From Tannerellaceae bacterium (GTDB taxonomy: Bacteria > Bacteroidota > Bacteroidia > Bacteroidales > Tannerellaceae), in NCBI GenBank assembly GCA_031279915.1, contig JAITHO010000037.1, positions 1 through 7,208 on the forward strand: DNA of 7,208 nucleotides, written 5' to 3'. The notes beneath the pieces are model-generated. The model was not told the DNA's origin. It ran no database searches and saw nothing but the letters and a program-made list of their open reading frames with translations. Position 1 is the first letter of the stretch; every line of letters begins with the position of its first letter. Below are positions 6,681 to 7,208 of the stretch, piece by piece. A program made the position numbers and the translations under genes.

Positions 6681-6708
6681 TGATCCTAATGACAAATCCG
6701 GGTTTATT
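6681..6708 (-). repeat. Right 28-bp inverted repeat
   Basis: This is the inverse of 6203-6230 with 26 of 28 matches. The core AATGACAAATCCGGG is at 6688-6702. Confidence 0.85.
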
Positions 6709-6766
6709 GTTTGATTTCTTTTTCAAGGTTCAATCATCAAAAATAATTTCACGTTCGAAAAAACAG

Positions 6767-6800
6767 AGCAGGGAACTGCTTTTTTGCCCCCTGCGCTTTT
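6767..6800 (+). terminator. Possible weak terminator with two alternative hairpins
   Basis: AGCAG (6767-6771) and CTGCT (6776-6780) close a GGAA tetraloop, followed by a T run to 6785. Alternatively GCAGGG (6768-6773) pairs with CCCTGC (6789-6794), followed by GCTTTT. The two stems share the left arm and exclude each other. No clear upstream gene needs termination here. Confidence 0.35.
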
Positions 6801-6878
6801 ATAGTCATGCTGCCTCAATTCCCAAAAGTGTACGATTATGCTTCTGCGGTTCCGTTCTTTTATGATTTTATTGAGCGT

Positions 6879-6901
6879 AGCGCGCCTTTAAGTCGTGCGC
6901 T
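6879..6901. promoter_or_regulatory. Inverted repeat just upstream of the AraC-like promoter
   Basis: AGCGCGC (6879-6885) pairs with GTGCGCT (6895-6901), 7 bp including one G-U, with a 9-nt loop. It ends 6 bp before the presumed -7 element, where an operator would lie. That role is inferred from position only. Confidence 0.3.
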
Positions 6902-6907
6902 TAGCCT

Positions 6908-6914
6908 TACTTTG
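6908..6914 (+). promoter_or_regulatory. Candidate -7 element for the AraC-like gene
   Basis: TACTTTG followed by C is a near match to TAnnTTTG, one base short. It leaves 40 nt of A/T-rich leader before ATG 6955, like the leaders at 289 and 4641. An alternative reading uses this TTTG as -33 and TATCCTTTA (6933-6941) as -7, 18 nt apart, but leaves a very short leader. Confidence 0.4.
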
Positions 6915-6954
6915 CACTTCAAATAATATGATTATCCTTTAAAACTAATATCGC

Positions 6955-7208
6955 ATGGAGATTTTTGTTCCGCTATCAAATAATGCATATATTGTTCCAC
7001 GGAAAAACATTCACGCAATGTCACAATCAAACGAACAATCTTTTTGGGGACTTTTAGCTTGGATAAGCCAAGATTTGGAGAATAAACGGCTCTCAGATGT
7101 ATTCCGCTTCAAATCTTTTAAACCCTTCGAAACTTTCGGGCCTCATCAGCATTTGCGTATTGAAATTAATTACGTGAAAAAAGGTAGCTGTATCATTGCC
7201 TTAGACCA
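6955..7208 (+). CDS. AraC-like transcriptional regulator, N-terminus (partial)
   Basis: An open frame from ATG 6955 runs off the window after 84 codons with no stop. The visible part would be the effector-sensing cupin-type domain of an AraC-family regulator. FKPFETFGPHQH (56-67) followed by LRIEINYVKKGSCIIALD (67-84) resembles the His-containing, EINYV-K-G-S-C strand pair seen in many Bacteroidota AraC proteins. The C-terminal helix-turn-helix pair that would prove it lies outside the window. An internal ATG at 7018 is an alternative start, but the upstream one fits the 40-nt leader behind the -7 element. The gene stands alone behind the repeat element. It could instead be another cupin protein. 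Confidence 0.6.
   Translation, partial: MEIFVPLSNNAYIVPRKNIHAMSQSNEQSFWGLLAWISQDLENKRLSDVFRFKSFKPFETFGPHQHLRIEINYVKKGSCIIALD

Larger units (their letters stand above)
6203..6708. mobile_element. MITE-like element with 28-bp terminal inverted repeats
   Basis: The left end 6203-6230 (AATAATCCCGGATTTG onward) and the reverse complement of 6681-6708 agree at 26 of 28 positions. A further shared word, TCATGATTTT, lies just inside each end (6251-6260 and, inverted, 6659-6668). The 506-bp interval contains the 41-bp array B, a third core copy and several small hairpins. No transposase and no clear target-site duplication are visible. It could be a non-autonomous element or two convergent copies of a dispersed repeat. 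Tandem-repeat MITEs are known from Porphyromonas (BrickBuilt elements), but I cannot test any relationship. Confidence 0.45.
6709..6954. other. Intergenic region before the AraC-like gene
   Basis: Apart from the hairpins at 6767-6800 and 6879-6901 and the promoter-like site at 6908-6914, I see no convincing gene. The open frame at 6644-6865 begins within the repeat element, has low-complexity hydrophobic content and no promoter. Confidence 0.5.

Noticed and set aside
6644..6865. 73-codon open frame
   Set aside because: It starts inside the repeat element, has no promoter or leader, and its content is low-complexity.

Overview
The window looks chromosomal and comes from a member of the Bacteroidota, most likely Bacteroidales (Muribaculaceae/Porphyromonadaceae-like). 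The reasons are a Bacteroidales-type GyrA, a secreted TPR protein directly behind it, promoters of the TTTG / TAnnTTTG type, A/T-rich leaders with no Shine-Dalgarno sequence, and a partial AraC-type regulator. No species can be named from the sequence alone.

Layout: 1-126 holds three tandem 41-bp palindromic repeats (array A), possibly continuing beyond the left edge. A promoter-like TACATTTG (240-247) precedes an unlisted 35-codon ORF (289-396), then gyrA (466-3096). A 40-bp gap separates gyrA from a secreted TPR protein (3137-4351), and a strong intrinsic terminator (4388-4437) closes that unit. A good promoter (4575-4604) then drives a six-helix membrane protein (4641-5366) and a second small membrane protein (5423-5836), probably one operon. 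It ends in a run of hairpins and a second strong terminator (6008-6050).

The rest (6051-6954) has no convincing intact gene. It contains a roughly 0.5-kb repeat element bounded by 28-bp near-perfect inverted repeats (6203-6230 and 6681-6708). Inside are five perfectly phased 41-bp units (array B, 6329-6533), a third copy of the inverted-repeat core, and traces of decayed coding sequence. At the right edge an AraC-like regulator begins (6955) and runs off the window.

Most interesting: arrays A and B lie 6.2 kb apart, have unrelated palindrome sequences, but share the same 41-bp period and the same framework: TTTC, a short hairpin core, GAAA, nine bases, then ACTTTTT. The hairpin arms differ in a compensated way (CAAG/CTTG against CCAC/GTGG). 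This suggests one repeat family in which structure is kept while sequence changes. Also notable is a steep shift in synonymous base choice within gyrA, from G/T-ending to A/C-ending codons. It persists through the TPR gene and reverses after the terminator.
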